Positions 16,384 to 25,060 of a stretch of 64,000 bases of DNA are shown here, piece after piece. The DNA lies in contig NZ_FVZL01000007.1 in assembly GCF_900168295.1 (NCBI RefSeq), forward strand, positions 62,001 to 126,000, read 5' to 3'. Every line of letters begins with the position of its first letter. The stretch's first letter is position 1. The notes beneath the pieces were generated by a model. It saw nothing but the letters and a program-made list of their open reading frames with translations. It made no database searches and was not told the DNA's origin. A program made the translations under genes and the position numbers. The stretch is from Arthrobacter sp. P2b. Lineage in GTDB: Bacteria; Actinomycetota; Actinomycetes; Actinomycetales; Micrococcaceae.

Positions 16384-18104
16384 TACTGGTCCTTTTCGGG
16401 CCCTTGCGGGCCTGCTGGGGTTGGGGTGGGGGAAGATTTTGCAGCCTGGTCATCCGCCAGCTGCCACTCTTCGGAGAGCAGCTTCCGCAGGGCGGCTGCC
16501 TCGGCGGCGAGCCGGTGGTCCTCACCGCGGGCAAGGAGCCCGTATTCCACCATGGTGCGGCCGTCGTCGTGCGTGCCGGTGCGTACCCAGGCCCGGCGGC
16601 GGTTGACGTAGAGGGAGAGGATGAGGCCGGCAACGGCGAGGAGCGCGAAGACCAGGGCGTAGAGCTGTCCGGGGTTGTGGTGGATATCCACGCCGATGTA
16701 GCGCTTTACGCCATCGAAGCTGATGGTGCCCTTGCCGTCCGGCAGGGTGTAGGAGGTTCCGGGGGCAAGGGTGATGCCGCCGGCGTCGAGGTTCCTGGCG
16801 TTGAGCGGCGTCAGGTCCTGCACATCCAGTTCGAACACGTTCTGCGGTGCGCCGTCATTCAGGCCCAGGTCCCCGTAGTAGGAGTTGAGGGTCAGCTGCG
16901 GGTTGAAGAGTTCAGGGTCACCGCTGAAGGACACGCCGTCATTGGACACGAAGGCCGTGGGCAGGAAGAAGCCGGCGAAGCCCAGCTGGTCCGGCTTGGC
17001 ATCTGGAACCTTGATCACCACGGAGGAGTAGTAGTTGTCCCCCTGCAGCTTGGCCACCACCGGGCCCTGCATGGCCACGTTCCCGTCGCCGTCGCGGATG
17101 GTCACCACGGGGGCGTAGCCGTTGCCGGTGAGGTAGATGCTGGTACCGCCCAGGGTGATGGGATCGTTGACCTTCAGCGTTTCCTGCTTGGCCGGCGCTT
17201 CCGGGTTTTCCTTGGTGGTCACGGCAGCGGCGAAGTCGATGGGCTGGCCGAACTTGCCCTGGGACTCACGGTCGAACGTGATGTCGAACTTGTCCAGCTG
17301 GACCGAGTACGGCTGCAGCTGGCCCGACTGAAAATTGGTGCCGGGGTTGAACTGGTCGTAGCCCACCAGGGTGTTCACGAAGGTATCGCCCTCCACCAGG
17401 ATGCGCTGGCCGCTGTAGCCGAACAGTCCGCCGACGGCCACCGACACCAGCACGCCGATCAGCGACGTGTGGAAGACGAGATTGCCCACTTCCTTCAGGA
17501 AGCCGCGTTCGGCGCCCAAAGACGGCCGCGCGCCGTCGTCGTCCCGTACTTCAACGCGGTAGCCGCGCTTCTTCAGCAGCCCGGCAGCACTGTGGATGGC
17601 ATCCGACGCCGGGATGCCGGCGTCGGCGGGAATCACCAGCGTGCCGTACTCGGGAAGGCGGGAAAGCCGCTTGGGAGTCCGCGGCGGCTGGGAGCGCATT
17701 GCCTTGTAGTGGGCGATGGCGCGGGGCACCACACAGCCGATCAGGGAGATGAACAGCAGGAGGTAGATAGCGGAGAACCAGGCCGAGGAGTACACGTCGT
17801 ACAGCTGCAGGGAGTCCAGCAGCTTGCCGTAGTCCGGGTTGTCCTTGATGTACTGCGTGACCACGGACGGGTTGGCCGGGCGCTGCGGGAACAGTGACCC
17901 CGGGACGGCAGCCACCGCCAGGAGCAGCAGCAGGAACAGGGCCGTCCGCATGCTGGTCAGCTGGGTCCACGCCCAGCGCAGCATTTCCTTCGGACCCAGG
18001 GCCGGCAGCGCGGCGTCCGCCTTTGCCTCGGCCACTGTGGCGCCGGGCTCGTTTCCGCCGGCCGGTGCGGAAGACTTTTTCTTTACGTTCACACGCTCGC
18101 TCAT
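16383..18104 (-). CDS. resB: Cytochrome c biogenesis protein ResB
   Basis: A 573-residue ResB/Ccs1 protein. Helices lie at about residues 52-72, 108-130 and 205-225 and near the C-terminus (YALVFALLAVAGLILSLYVN), with a large extracytoplasmic domain between them, the standard ResB layout. It binds haem with CcsB and presents reduced apocytochrome for ligation. The ATG at 18104 overlaps the ccdA stop as TGATG. A longer upstream frame exists but lies inside ccdA and is not family-like. The strict ccdA-resB-ccsB order supports the call. Confidence 0.95.
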   Translation of the reverse strand: MSERVNVKKKSSAPAGGNEPGATVAEAKADAALPALGPKEMLRWAWTQLTSMRTALFLLLLLAVAAVPGSLFPQRPANPSVVTQYIKDNPDYGKLLDSLQLYDVYSSAWFSAIYLLLFISLIGCVVPRAIAHYKAMRSQPPRTPKRLSRLPEYGTLVIPADAGIPASDAIHSAAGLLKKRGYRVEVRDDDGARPSLGAERGFLKEVGNLVFHTSLIGVLVSVAVGGLFGYSGQRILVEGDTFVNTLVGYDQFNPGTNFQSGQLQPYSVQLDKFDITFDRESQGKFGQPIDFAAAVTTKENPEAPAKQETLKVNDPITLGGTSIYLTGNGYAPVVTIRDGDGNVAMQGPVVAKLQGDNYYSSVVIKVPDAKPDQLGFAGFFLPTAFVSNDGVSFSGDPELFNPQLTLNSYYGDLGLNDGAPQNVFELDVQDLTPLNARNLDAGGITLAPGTSYTLPDGKGTISFDGVKRYIGVDIHHNPGQLYALVFALLAVAGLILSLYVNRRRAWVRTGTHDDGRTMVEYGLLARGEDHRLAAEAAALRKLLSEEWQLADDQAAKSSPTPTPAGPQGPEKDQ

Positions 18105-18859
18105 CAGATTGGCAACTTCACGTCGGTTTGGAACCAGTACTGCAGCCCTGTCACCCAGGTTCCCCAGACGCCGCTGGCCATCAGCAGTCCGAGGACCACC
18201 AGGATGCCGCCGCCGGTGCGCTGGATGGCGAGGCGGTGCTTGCGGAAGAACGCCATCACGCCCATGCCCCGGCGCAGTGCCAGGGCGATCAGGAGGAACG
18301 GGATGCCCAGGCCCAGGCTGTAGACGAACGCCAGGAAGGCGCCTTTGGCGGCCGACGATCCGCCGGAGAGGCTCAGCAGCTGGACAGCGGAGTAGGTGGG
18401 ACCGATGCACGGAGCCCAGCCCAACCCGAAGGTCAGGCCCAGCAACGGTGCACCCCACAGGCCCGCCGGCGGTTTGGCATGGATCTTGGCGTCGCGCTGG
18501 AGCCAGCTGAAGCCGCCCATGAACACCACGCCCATGATGATCACCAGGATGCCCAGGAGCTGGGTTATCCAGGCGTTCTGGGAACCGGTGATCAGGGTGC
18601 CCAGTTGTCCGAAGGCGCCGCCCAGCAGCACGAAGATCACGGAGAAGCCCAGGACGAACAGTCCGATGCCCACCAGCATGCGGCCGCGTTTCTGCTTCTG
18701 CAGGTCCACGCCGCTCAGCCCGGTCACGTATCCCAGGTAGCCGGGAACGAGTGGCAGGACGCAGGGCGAGAGGAAGGAGACCAGTCCGGCGAGCAGGGCC
18801 ACCGGGATGGCAAGCAGGAGCGAGCCGTTCAGGATGGCTTCGGCGAAGGGGCTGTTCAC
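18104..18859 (-). CDS. ccdA: Thiol-disulfide transporter CcdA
   Basis: A 251-residue six-helix membrane protein of the CcdA/DsbD-core family, carrying reducing power across the membrane to thioredoxin-like partners in cytochrome c maturation. Both redox cysteines are in their usual settings: FLSPCVLPLVPGY (about residue 33) and WAPCIGPTYS (about residue 149). It lies 15 bp downstream of the TlpA-like lipoprotein gene and is coupled to resB. Confidence 0.95.
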   Translation of the reverse strand: MNSPFAEAILNGSLLLAIPVALLAGLVSFLSPCVLPLVPGYLGYVTGLSGVDLQKQKRGRMLVGIGLFVLGFSVIFVLLGGAFGQLGTLITGSQNAWITQLLGILVIIMGVVFMGGFSWLQRDAKIHAKPPAGLWGAPLLGLTFGLGWAPCIGPTYSAVQLLSLSGGSSAAKGAFLAFVYSLGLGIPFLLIALALRRGMGVMAFFRKHRLAIQRTGGGILVVLGLLMASGVWGTWVTGLQYWFQTDVKLPI

Positions 18860-18874
18860 GGTCCGGGCCCGCCG

Positions 18875-19516
18875 CTACTCTGCCACGGCGGCAGCGATAA
18901 GGGCTTTCAGGGTGCCCTTCTGGATTTCACCGAGGACGCGGGAAGCCACGCGTCCCTGCTTGTCCAGGACCAGGGTGGTGGGAACTGCTCCCGGCGGCAC
19001 CAGCCCGGACACGGACAGCAGGACGCCGCCGTCCTTGTCATCAAAGCTGGGGTAGGTCAGGTTGAAGGTCTTGTCGAAGGCCTCGGCGGTGGCTTTCTCG
19101 TCGCGGAGGTTGACGCCGAAGAACTGCACGCCCTGGTCCTTGAACTCCTGGTGGAGCTCCTCGAGGATGGGTGCCTCAACACGGCAGGGCGCGCAGGCAG
19201 CGAACCAGAAGTTCAGCACGGTTACCTTGCCCTGGAAATCGGCAGGGGCCACCGTGGTGCCGTTGAACAGCGTGCCGCTGACCTGGACGGGGGACTTGCG
19301 GTCCGCCGCGGCGAACTCGGTGACCGATCCGTCGCCGGCCACATAGTTCTTGTTGTCCCCGGCTTTGGCCTGCTGCGCCAGGGCATCCTCCTGGGCGCAG
19401 CCCGAGAGTCCCATAGTGAGCGCGGCCAGGGCCACTCCACCTGCAGCCAGGAGGCTGCGGCGGGAACTGACCGGCCCCTGGCCGGCACGGGTATTCCTGA
19501 AATTACTGTCGGTCAC
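18875..19516 (-). CDS. TlpA/ResA-like thioredoxin-fold lipoprotein
   Basis: A 213-residue exported thiol oxidoreductase. The N-terminus has RRSLLAAGGVALAALTMGL and lipobox LSGC, so it should be lipid-anchored on the outer face of the membrane; the twin Arg might allow Tat export. The redox motif is WFAACAPCRVEAP (CAPC). Next to ccdA-resB-ccsB it is expected to keep apocytochrome CXXCH cysteines reduced. I choose the GTG at 19516, two bases past the stop of the phosphatase gene; the longer frame runs inside that gene. Confidence 0.92.
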   Translation of the reverse strand: MTDSNFRNTRAGQGPVSSRRSLLAAGGVALAALTMGLSGCAQEDALAQQAKAGDNKNYVAGDGSVTEFAAADRKSPVQVSGTLFNGTTVAPADFQGKVTVLNFWFAACAPCRVEAPILEELHQEFKDQGVQFFGVNLRDEKATAEAFDKTFNLTYPSFDDKDGGVLLSVSGLVPPGAVPTTLVLDKQGRVASRVLGEIQKGTLKALIAAAVAE

Positions 19517-19518
19517 TA

Positions 19519-20199
19519 CTAGGCTCCAGGGGTGCTGGCGGCACCGGGAAGAAGGGACGCCGCGGGCTCGCTGTACTGCACGCGCAGGAGGGTGCCGTCG
19601 TCGTCGAACACCAGGGACGTGATGGAGGTAAGGGTGCATTCCCGCTTCCGCGGATCATGCCACAGGGGCTTGCCTTCGGCGCTCAGGCGGGTGGCCCAGA
19701 TGGGAAGCTGGTGGCTGACCATGATCGCCTCCGGGCCGGCCATTCCGAAGTCGCCATTTGCCAGTTCGATGGCGCGGACGCGCGCTTCCTGCACCGCGTC
19801 CATCACCCGGGACGCCTGCTTCTTGTAGGGCTCGCCCCAGGAGGGCCGCAGGGGGTTGACCAGCATAGGCCAGTGCTTGGGCCGGCGGAGTTCCGCCTTG
19901 GTGACCTTCATGCCCTCGAAGTAGTTTTCAGCCTCGATAATCCGCGCATCAGTGTGGATCTCCAGGCGCAGGGCCTCGGCAGTGGGTGCGGCTGTTTCCT
20001 GCGCACGGTCCAGCGGCGATGCTGCCAGATACGTGATCCTGGCACCGTTGGCAACGCGCTGGCGGAAGTGCTCCGCGAGCATACGGGCCATCTCCCGCCC
20101 CAGTTCGGAGAGGTGGAATTCGGGCAGCCTGCCATACAGGACGCCGTCGGGATTGTGTACCTCGCCATGGCGGAGCAGATGGACAGTGGCTTGGGGCAT
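19519..20199 (-). CDS. Histidine phosphatase family protein
   Basis: A 226-residue branch-1 histidine phosphatase (phosphoglycerate mutase-like). The catalytic motif is LLRHGEVHNP (residues 8-17), with arginine at SPLDRAQETA, and MVSHQLPIWATRL supplies the second histidine. Substrate unknown. It heads the cytochrome c operon, as a Gpm-like gene does before the TlpA-like gene in mycobacteria, so the coupling appears conserved. Start ATG at 20199. Confidence 0.88.
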   Translation of the reverse strand: MPQATVHLLRHGEVHNPDGVLYGRLPEFHLSELGREMARMLAEHFRQRVANGARITYLAASPLDRAQETAAPTAEALRLEIHTDARIIEAENYFEGMKVTKAELRRPKHWPMLVNPLRPSWGEPYKKQASRVMDAVQEARVRAIELANGDFGMAGPEAIMVSHQLPIWATRLSAEGKPLWHDPRKRECTLTSITSLVFDDDGTLLRVQYSEPAASLLPGAASTPGA

Positions 20200-20332
20200 G
20201 TTTACCAGTTTCTCAAAGATGGCGTGCGATCCGAAATCTTCTACACCCAGTAGAACTGAAGTTTATGAAGAAATGTTCCGGGATCGGGAACAAAAGATGC
20301 AAATGCATGTTTATAGTAGATGCAGCAGTTAG

Positions 20333-20359
20333 TTGAGACTTCAACATATGAAGCTTCAA
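20333..20359. promoter_or_regulatory. Inverted-repeat operator upstream of yceI
   Basis: TTGAGACTTCA (20333-20343) and TGAAGCTTCAA (20349-20359) are reverse complements at 9 of 11 positions around a 5-nt spacer, 38 bp before the YceI ATG. Size and half-site suggest a MarR-family or similar dimeric regulator. A weaker TGTTCC/GGAACA pair lies at 20274-20292. The rest of the 197-bp divergent gap shows no gene. Confidence 0.5.
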
Positions 20360-20396
20360 CACCATCAACAGGCACGCACATACAAGGAGCATCATC

Positions 20397-20945
20397 ATGG
20401 CACTTCCCGCAGACGTCACCACCGGCACCTGGACCCTCGACAACTCCCACAGCGAGATCGGCTTCACCGTCCGCCACGCGGGCATCAGCAAGGTCCGCGG
20501 CCAGTTCACCGAAGCCGCCGCCACCCTGGACCTCCCCGGTGACGTTGCCGACGCCAGGATCAGCGCGACCATCAACACCGCCAGCTTCGACTCCGGCGAT
20601 GCCAACCGCGATGGCCACGTCAAGGGCGAGGACTTCTTCGACGTGGAGAAGTTCCCCGAAATCTCCTTCGTCTCCAACGGCCTCGTCGCCAAGGGCAACA
20701 GCTACGAACTGACCGGCGACCTCACCATCAAGGGCGTCACCCGCCCGGTCACCCTGGAAACCGAGTTCAACGGTGTAGCCGTTGACCCGTTCGGCAACAC
20801 CCGGGCCGGTGTTTCCGCTGAAACCACCATCAGCCGCAAGGACTTCGGCCTCACCTGGAACGCAGTCCTCGAGACCGGCGGCGTCCTGGTCAGCGACAAG
20901 GTTGCCATCAACCTGGAACTGGCCTTCATCGCCCCCGCTGCATAG
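20397..20945 (+). CDS. YceI family protein
   Basis: A 182-residue lipocalin-like YceI protein. The start WTLDNSHSEIGFTVRHAGIS and the phrases GEDFFDVEKFPEISF and TIKGVTRPVTLETEF are diagnostic. Family members bind polyprenoid lipids in a beta-barrel. There is no signal peptide, so this copy is cytoplasmic, as is common in actinobacteria. A strong ribosome site, AAGGAG, lies 8 bp before the ATG. A palindromic operator candidate lies upstream and a strong terminator downstream, so the gene is a single unit. Confidence 0.93.
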   Translation: MALPADVTTGTWTLDNSHSEIGFTVRHAGISKVRGQFTEAAATLDLPGDVADARISATINTASFDSGDANRDGHVKGEDFFDVEKFPEISFVSNGLVAKGNSYELTGDLTIKGVTRPVTLETEFNGVAVDPFGNTRAGVSAETTISRKDFGLTWNAVLETGGVLVSDKVAINLELAFIAPAA

Positions 20946-20956
20946 TCATCCTTTCC

Positions 20957-21007
20957 GCCGGATCCCCGGCACCGGCTTTCACGCCGGTGCCGGGGTTCCG
21001 GCTTTAA
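20957..21007 (+). terminator. Intrinsic terminator of yceI
   Basis: A GC-rich stem (GCCGG, two-base bulge, then CCCCGGCACCGGC) pairs with GCCGGTGCCGGGG and CCGGC at 20983-21002 around a short loop and is followed by TTTAA. It starts 11 bp after the YceI stop. Confidence 0.85.
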
Positions 21008-21151
21008 GGGCGTCCGTCTTGAGTGGCGTTCGGCTTTACTGGCGTCGGTCGTCCCGGCCTGCGCACTGAAGCCGCAGTCCGCTGCGCAGGGGCAGTCCCG
21101 GCGGACCGAGCCTCGCCATGGCGCCGCCCGGGCGGGACTACAGTGAACGCC

Positions 21152-21616
21152 ATGAGCAACTCCCCCAGCGCCCGGCCCGGCGGTTTAGCCGCGCTGTTTT
21201 CACTGGCCGGCCGCCCCACGGAAATCAAGGTCTCGTTCTGGATCTGGTTCGCCGGCGGCATCCTGGGCGCCATGGGCGGACTGCTGGGCATGCTTGCATC
21301 CCTGGTGCTCTTTGCTGCGGCACCCGCGGCAGCCGCAGCCGTGGTCACCCTGATGCTGCTGGCCTCCGCGGTGGGCGTTGCGCAGATGGTTTTCGCGGTA
21401 AAGATGAAGGCGGGACGGACGTGGGCACGGGTGGCTCTGACAGCCCTCGCCGCCGTCACGTTGGGCCTGGCCGTGATGAACATGGTGACCGGCATGGGCC
21501 AGGGTGGAAACTGGGCAGCCTTCCTGGTCAGCCTCGCGGCAACGGTCCTGATGTGGCTGCCCAATTCCCAGGCATGGTTTGCCGCCGGCCCGTCCCGGAA
21601 TACCTCCGCAGAATGA
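21152..21616 (+). CDS. Small four-helix membrane protein, function unknown
   Basis: A 154-residue protein with a short polar N-terminus and four hydrophobic segments (about residues 26-60, 62-85, 95-118, 124-142). The pattern resembles small actinobacterial membrane proteins that often carry a Pro/Gln-rich N-terminal extension, like the next gene, whose hydrophobic part is similar in layout. The start could also be the GTG at 21143, three codons upstream. No function can be assigned. Confidence 0.65.
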   Translation: MSNSPSARPGGLAALFSLAGRPTEIKVSFWIWFAGGILGAMGGLLGMLASLVLFAAAPAAAAAVVTLMLLASAVGVAQMVFAVKMKAGRTWARVALTALAAVTLGLAVMNMVTGMGQGGNWAAFLVSLAATVLMWLPNSQAWFAAGPSRNTSAE

Positions 21617-21725
21617 CCCACAACGCGGCGGCCCGGGGGTACGGTGGACTTAAGCCATGCTGGGGGCAGGCTACAGGACCGCTCCCGGCAGCCTCCCTGG
21701 AAACCGACATGCAGAAGGACCGCTC

Positions 21726-22580
21726 ATGAGTACTCCTCCCGTCCCGCCTCCCGTACCCAATGACCCGCATTCCAATGGCTCACAGGGCGGCACCAACCAG
21801 CCCGGCAATAACCAGCCCGGTGACCAGTCCGGCGGGCAGCCCCGCTACGGCGAGAACGCGCCGCAGTACGGACAAAACGCTCCGCAGTATGGCCAGAACG
21901 CACCCCAGTACGGACAGAACCCGCCGCAGTACGGTTCCCAGCCGCCGTCGGCTCCGCAGTACGGCCAGAACGCACCCCAGTACGGCCAGCAGTTTGGCCA
22001 GAACCCGCCGCAGGCTCCCGGTTACGGGCAGCCGCCGTTCGGCCAGTCCTCCTACGGCCAGTCGCCGTATGCCCAGTACCCCTCGGAACAGCCGCAGCCT
22101 TCGGGGAGCGCCGGCGTCCCGCAGCTGGTGAACATCTCCTTCTGGCTGCTGATCGCGTCAGCGGCGATCTTCGTGATTTCCCTGTTGACGGGCCTCACCC
22201 AGCTGGACGATCCGCTGTTCCGCCAGACGTTTGAGGACCAGATGGAGGCCGGTGGCGCCACCGGCGTCACCTACGAGGACATCAAGGGCGTCATTGCCGG
22301 CACCCTGGTGGTGTTCGCCATCCTGGGCGCCGGGCTGTACCTGCTGGTGGCCTTCTTTATCCGCAAGGGCAAGAACTGGGCCCGCATCCTGGGCACGGTG
22401 TTCGCCGCCCTGTCCATCTTCGGCCTCTTCGGCCCGCCCTCGATCGGAACCCTCGGAACCCTGCTGGGGATCGCCGCCATCGTGCTGCTGTATCTTCCCG
22501 CCGCGGCTCCCTACTTCCGGAAGCAGCAGCCCTTTGCCAACCCGTACGGCGGCGGCATGGGCAACCCCTACGGCCGGTAG
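21726..22580 (+). CDS. PQYGQN-repeat membrane protein
   Basis: A 284-residue protein. Residues 1-130 are Pro/Gln/Gly/Tyr/Asn-rich with recurring units of the form PQYGQNA, then PPFGQSSYGQSPYAQYP; residues 138-284 hold four hydrophobic helices (NISFWLLIASAAIFVISLLT, then a second, third and fourth near 195, 225 and 250). The N-terminal region should be disordered and cytoplasmic and may self-associate through its Tyr and Gln residues. AAGGA precedes the ATG at 21726. Function unknown. Confidence 0.75.
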   Translation: MSTPPVPPPVPNDPHSNGSQGGTNQPGNNQPGDQSGGQPRYGENAPQYGQNAPQYGQNAPQYGQNPPQYGSQPPSAPQYGQNAPQYGQQFGQNPPQAPGYGQPPFGQSSYGQSPYAQYPSEQPQPSGSAGVPQLVNISFWLLIASAAIFVISLLTGLTQLDDPLFRQTFEDQMEAGGATGVTYEDIKGVIAGTLVVFAILGAGLYLLVAFFIRKGKNWARILGTVFAALSIFGLFGPPSIGTLGTLLGIAAIVLLYLPAAAPYFRKQQPFANPYGGGMGNPYGR

Positions 22581-22628
22581 GCGCACATTTCCACACCTGC
22601 GGGCGTGGGTTCCGGGAACTGCCGAAAT

Positions 22629-23366
22629 CTAGGCGGTCTGACCCGGGGCCTGCGCCCGCTGTGCGTGGTAGGCCAGGATCTGCAGTTCGGTGGCCATGTC
22701 CACCTTGCGGAGGTTGACGCCCTCCGGGACCTGGAGCATCACGGGCGCGAAACTCAGGACGCTGTGGACACCGGCCGCCACTACGCGGTCGCACACGTCC
22801 TGCGCCACGGCCGCCGGCAGTGCCAGCACCACCATATTGGCTCCGGTGCGGTGCAGCACGGTTTCCAGGTCCGCGACGTCGCTGACCCGCAGCCAGCCCA
22901 CCTCGTTGCCCACCACCATCTGGTCGGCGTCAAAGATCGCCACGACGTCGAAGCCCCGGGACTCGAAGCCGCCGTACCGGGCCAGGGCCTTGCCCAGGTT
23001 GCCGGCACCCACAATGGCGACTTTCCAGTCGTGCGTCAGGCCCAGGGCGGCGGCGATGTGGCGGCTGAGGTACTGCACCTCGTATCCTACGCCGCGCGTG
23101 CCGTAGGAGCCCACGTGGGAGAGGTCCTTGCGCAGCGTGGACGAGCTCACTCCGGACGCTTCCGCGAGGGACTCGGAGGAGACACGCTCCACGCCGTCTG
23201 CAAGCAGTGTGTTGAGGGCACGGAGATAGAGCGTCAGCCGGGCCACCGCTGCGGGCGGGATCTGTTTGGCTGGCGTGCCCGTGGCGCCCGGAAGATCCGG
23301 AACAGCCTGGGGGGTTGAGTCCAGCGAAGTCACCAGCCCCTCCCTTGAGTCGCGTTGTGACTCCAC
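22629..23366 (-). CDS. rex: Redox-sensing transcriptional repressor Rex
   Basis: A 245-residue Rex repressor that senses NADH/NAD+. The N-terminal winged helix includes RLTLYLRALNTLLADG and SSSTLRKDLSHVGSYGTRGV (about residues 43-95). The Rossmann domain has IVGAGNLGKALARYGG. Rex represses respiratory and fermentative genes when NADH is high. The ATG at 23366 gives an extra 11-40 disordered residues; a GTG at residue 12 is an alternative. It diverges from no gene directly; the glutaredoxin-like gene lies upstream on the same strand. Confidence 0.94.
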   Translation of the reverse strand: MESQRDSREGLVTSLDSTPQAVPDLPGATGTPAKQIPPAAVARLTLYLRALNTLLADGVERVSSESLAEASGVSSSTLRKDLSHVGSYGTRGVGYEVQYLSRHIAAALGLTHDWKVAIVGAGNLGKALARYGGFESRGFDVVAIFDADQMVVGNEVGWLRVSDVADLETVLHRTGANMVVLALPAAVAQDVCDRVVAAGVHSVLSFAPVMLQVPEGVNLRKVDMATELQILAYHAQRAQAPGQTA

Positions 23367-23474
23367 TCTAGAGCCCCATCGCCGGTGCCAACAAAGCAGG
23401 CGTCATCACCGGAAACCACTCCCCTTGTTTGCGCCCATCCTTACTGAACCACTGCGCTTACTGGGACACTGCGC

Positions 23475-23729
23475 TTATTGGGCCATGGCGCGCTGGAGTA
23501 CGCGTTCCAGCCGGGTTTCGTCGATTTTCCAGAAATCGCGCTGGACGCCGTCCACCAGCACCACCGGGATTTCCTCGGCGTAGCGTTCACGCAGCTCCGG
23601 CTGGTGGTCCACCCGTTCTTCGGTCCACTCCAGCCCCAACGCAGCGGTAACCCGCCCGACGGCGAGGCGGGCCTCCTCGCAGAGGTGGCAGTCAGCTTTG
23701 GTGATGAGGACGACGCGCGGTGTTGCCAT
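23475..23729 (-). CDS. Glutaredoxin-like (DUF836-type) protein
   Basis: An 84-residue thioredoxin-fold protein with redox motif TKADCHLCEEA (CHLC, residues about 14-17), the cis-Pro region EEIPVVLVDGVQRDFWKID and a C-terminal helix. Members are found near rex and SerB-like genes in actinobacteria. It may act as a small thiol reductant; substrate unknown. It lies 108 bp upstream of rex on the same strand. Confidence 0.88.
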   Translation of the reverse strand: MATPRVVLITKADCHLCEEARLAVGRVTAALGLEWTEERVDHQPELRERYAEEIPVVLVDGVQRDFWKIDETRLERVLQRAMAQ

Positions 23730-23805
23730 GGCTTAACCGTAGCCCCGTCCGTGGTGCCCGGCACGCCGACGGTTTCCAGCCAGTGCATTGACTAGACTCA
23801 AGTCC

Positions 23806-24624
23806 ATGCCCCAGGAGAAGTACGTCGCCGTAGTCACCAAGCCGGTTGCTGCGCCGCAGCCCGGCGAGGCGGCGTTCTTCGATGTGGACAATACCCTGAT
23901 GCGCGGTGCCAGCCTCTTCCACGTGGCACGGAAAATGTACCAGCGGGGCGCCTTCACCATGGCCCAGGCCGCCGGCTTCGCCTGGAAGCAGTTCAAGTTC
24001 ATGGCGCGGGGCGAGAACATCGACGACGTCCATGCAGTCCGGGACTCTGCCCTGACCCTCGCCGCAGGGATCACCGTTGACGACATCAAGGCTTTGGGCG
24101 AAGAAGTCTATGACGAGATGATCGCCTCCCGGATCTGGCCCGGCGCCAAGGCCCTCGCCGAACAGCACCTGCGGGTGGGCAGGCGGGTCTGGCTGGTGAC
24201 GGCCACCCCCATTGAGGTGGCCACGGTGATCTCCACCCGGCTCGGACTGACCGGCGCGCTCGGCACTGTGGGGGAAATTTCGGAAGGCATGTACACCGGA
24301 CGGCTGGTGGGCGACATCCTGCACGGTTCCGCGAAGGCCGTGGCAGTCCAGGGCATTGCCGACGCCGAGGACCTGGACCTCAAGCGCTGCTGGGCCTACA
24401 GCGATTCATATAACGACATCCCGCTGCTCAGCCTGGTGGGCCACCCTGTGGCCATCAACCCGGATGCCCGCCTCCGCCGGCACGCCCGCGACAACAACTG
24501 GCCCGTGTACGATTTTCGCGCCGGCCGCCGCGCAGCAACCTTCGGACTGAAGGCGGCCACGGCCGGCGGCGCCGTCTACGGCCTCTGGAAGGGCTTCGCA
24601 AGGATCCGCGGCCCGCGGGCATAG
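23806..24624 (+). CDS. HAD-IB family phosphatase, SerB-like
   Basis: A 272-residue HAD hydrolase of subfamily IB. Motif I is FFDVDNTLM (catalytic Asp26 and Asp28), motif II is LVTATP, and motif III/IV is WAYSDSYNDIPLLSLVG. The family includes phosphoserine phosphatases and lysophosphatidate phosphatases; the alpha-helical cap region (FAWKQFKFMARGENIDD) fits the SerB1-like branch of mycobacteria. Substrate not determined. I use the ATG at 23806 rather than TTG at 23788. Confidence 0.88.
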   Translation: MPQEKYVAVVTKPVAAPQPGEAAFFDVDNTLMRGASLFHVARKMYQRGAFTMAQAAGFAWKQFKFMARGENIDDVHAVRDSALTLAAGITVDDIKALGEEVYDEMIASRIWPGAKALAEQHLRVGRRVWLVTATPIEVATVISTRLGLTGALGTVGEISEGMYTGRLVGDILHGSAKAVAVQGIADAEDLDLKRCWAYSDSYNDIPLLSLVGHPVAINPDARLRRHARDNNWPVYDFRAGRRAATFGLKAATAGGAVYGLWKGFARIRGPRA

Positions 24625-24713
24625 GAATCCGTCAGATCCTAAGCTTGTCCGCGAATCCGAACCGTGACGGTAAGGATCTGCGAACAAGGCCAGGAAGCTG
24701 CACCAGGAAAAAC

Positions 24714-24748
24714 GAAATGCCCGCCGCCTGGAAGGCGACGGGCATTTC
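24714..24748 (-). terminator. Terminator of the bS22-like gene
   Basis: GAAATGCCCG and CGGGCATTTC arms with an inner CGCC/GGCG stem form a long hairpin. On the minus strand it is followed by TTCGTTTTTCC, a U-rich tract. It lies 20 bp past the stop of the bS22-like gene and may also serve the convergent HAD gene. Confidence 0.88.
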
Positions 24749-24767
24749 TACGCTGTTCGAAGTATCT

Positions 24768-24866
24768 CTACTTCTTATTGCGGCGCTGGTGACGGGTCTT
24801 GCGAAGCAGCTTGCGGTGCTTCTTCTTGGCCATACGCTTGCGACGCTTCTTGATAACTGAACCCAC
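24768..24866 (-). CDS. bS22-like (AURKAIP1/COX24 domain) ribosomal microprotein
   Basis: A 32-residue, extremely basic protein: GTG start, then GSVIKKRRKRMAKKKHRKLL and a tail RKTRHQRRNKK. It is the AURKAIP1/COX24-domain protein of actinobacteria, found as bS22 in mycobacterial 70S ribosome structures near the decoding centre of the small subunit. In M. tuberculosis the equivalent (Rv0500B) sits beside an HTH gene (Rv0500A), as here. Too short for usual gene finders. A strong terminator follows. Confidence 0.92.
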   Translation of the reverse strand: MGSVIKKRRKRMAKKKHRKLLRKTRHQRRNKK

Positions 24867-25060
24867 GAAAGTTCCTTACAAACTAGATGCAGTACCTGTC
24901 TGATGGAAATTGTTCGTGGACAGAGCTACGAACTGAACAACTGACAGATTCTTACAATGACGTAAAACGTTCCTTAACAGGGTACCGCTTATCGGGAGGG
25001 GCTACTGACCGCGGGGCTCCCACCGGCTCAAATACAGGGCATTGCGACGGAAAGAGTGCG

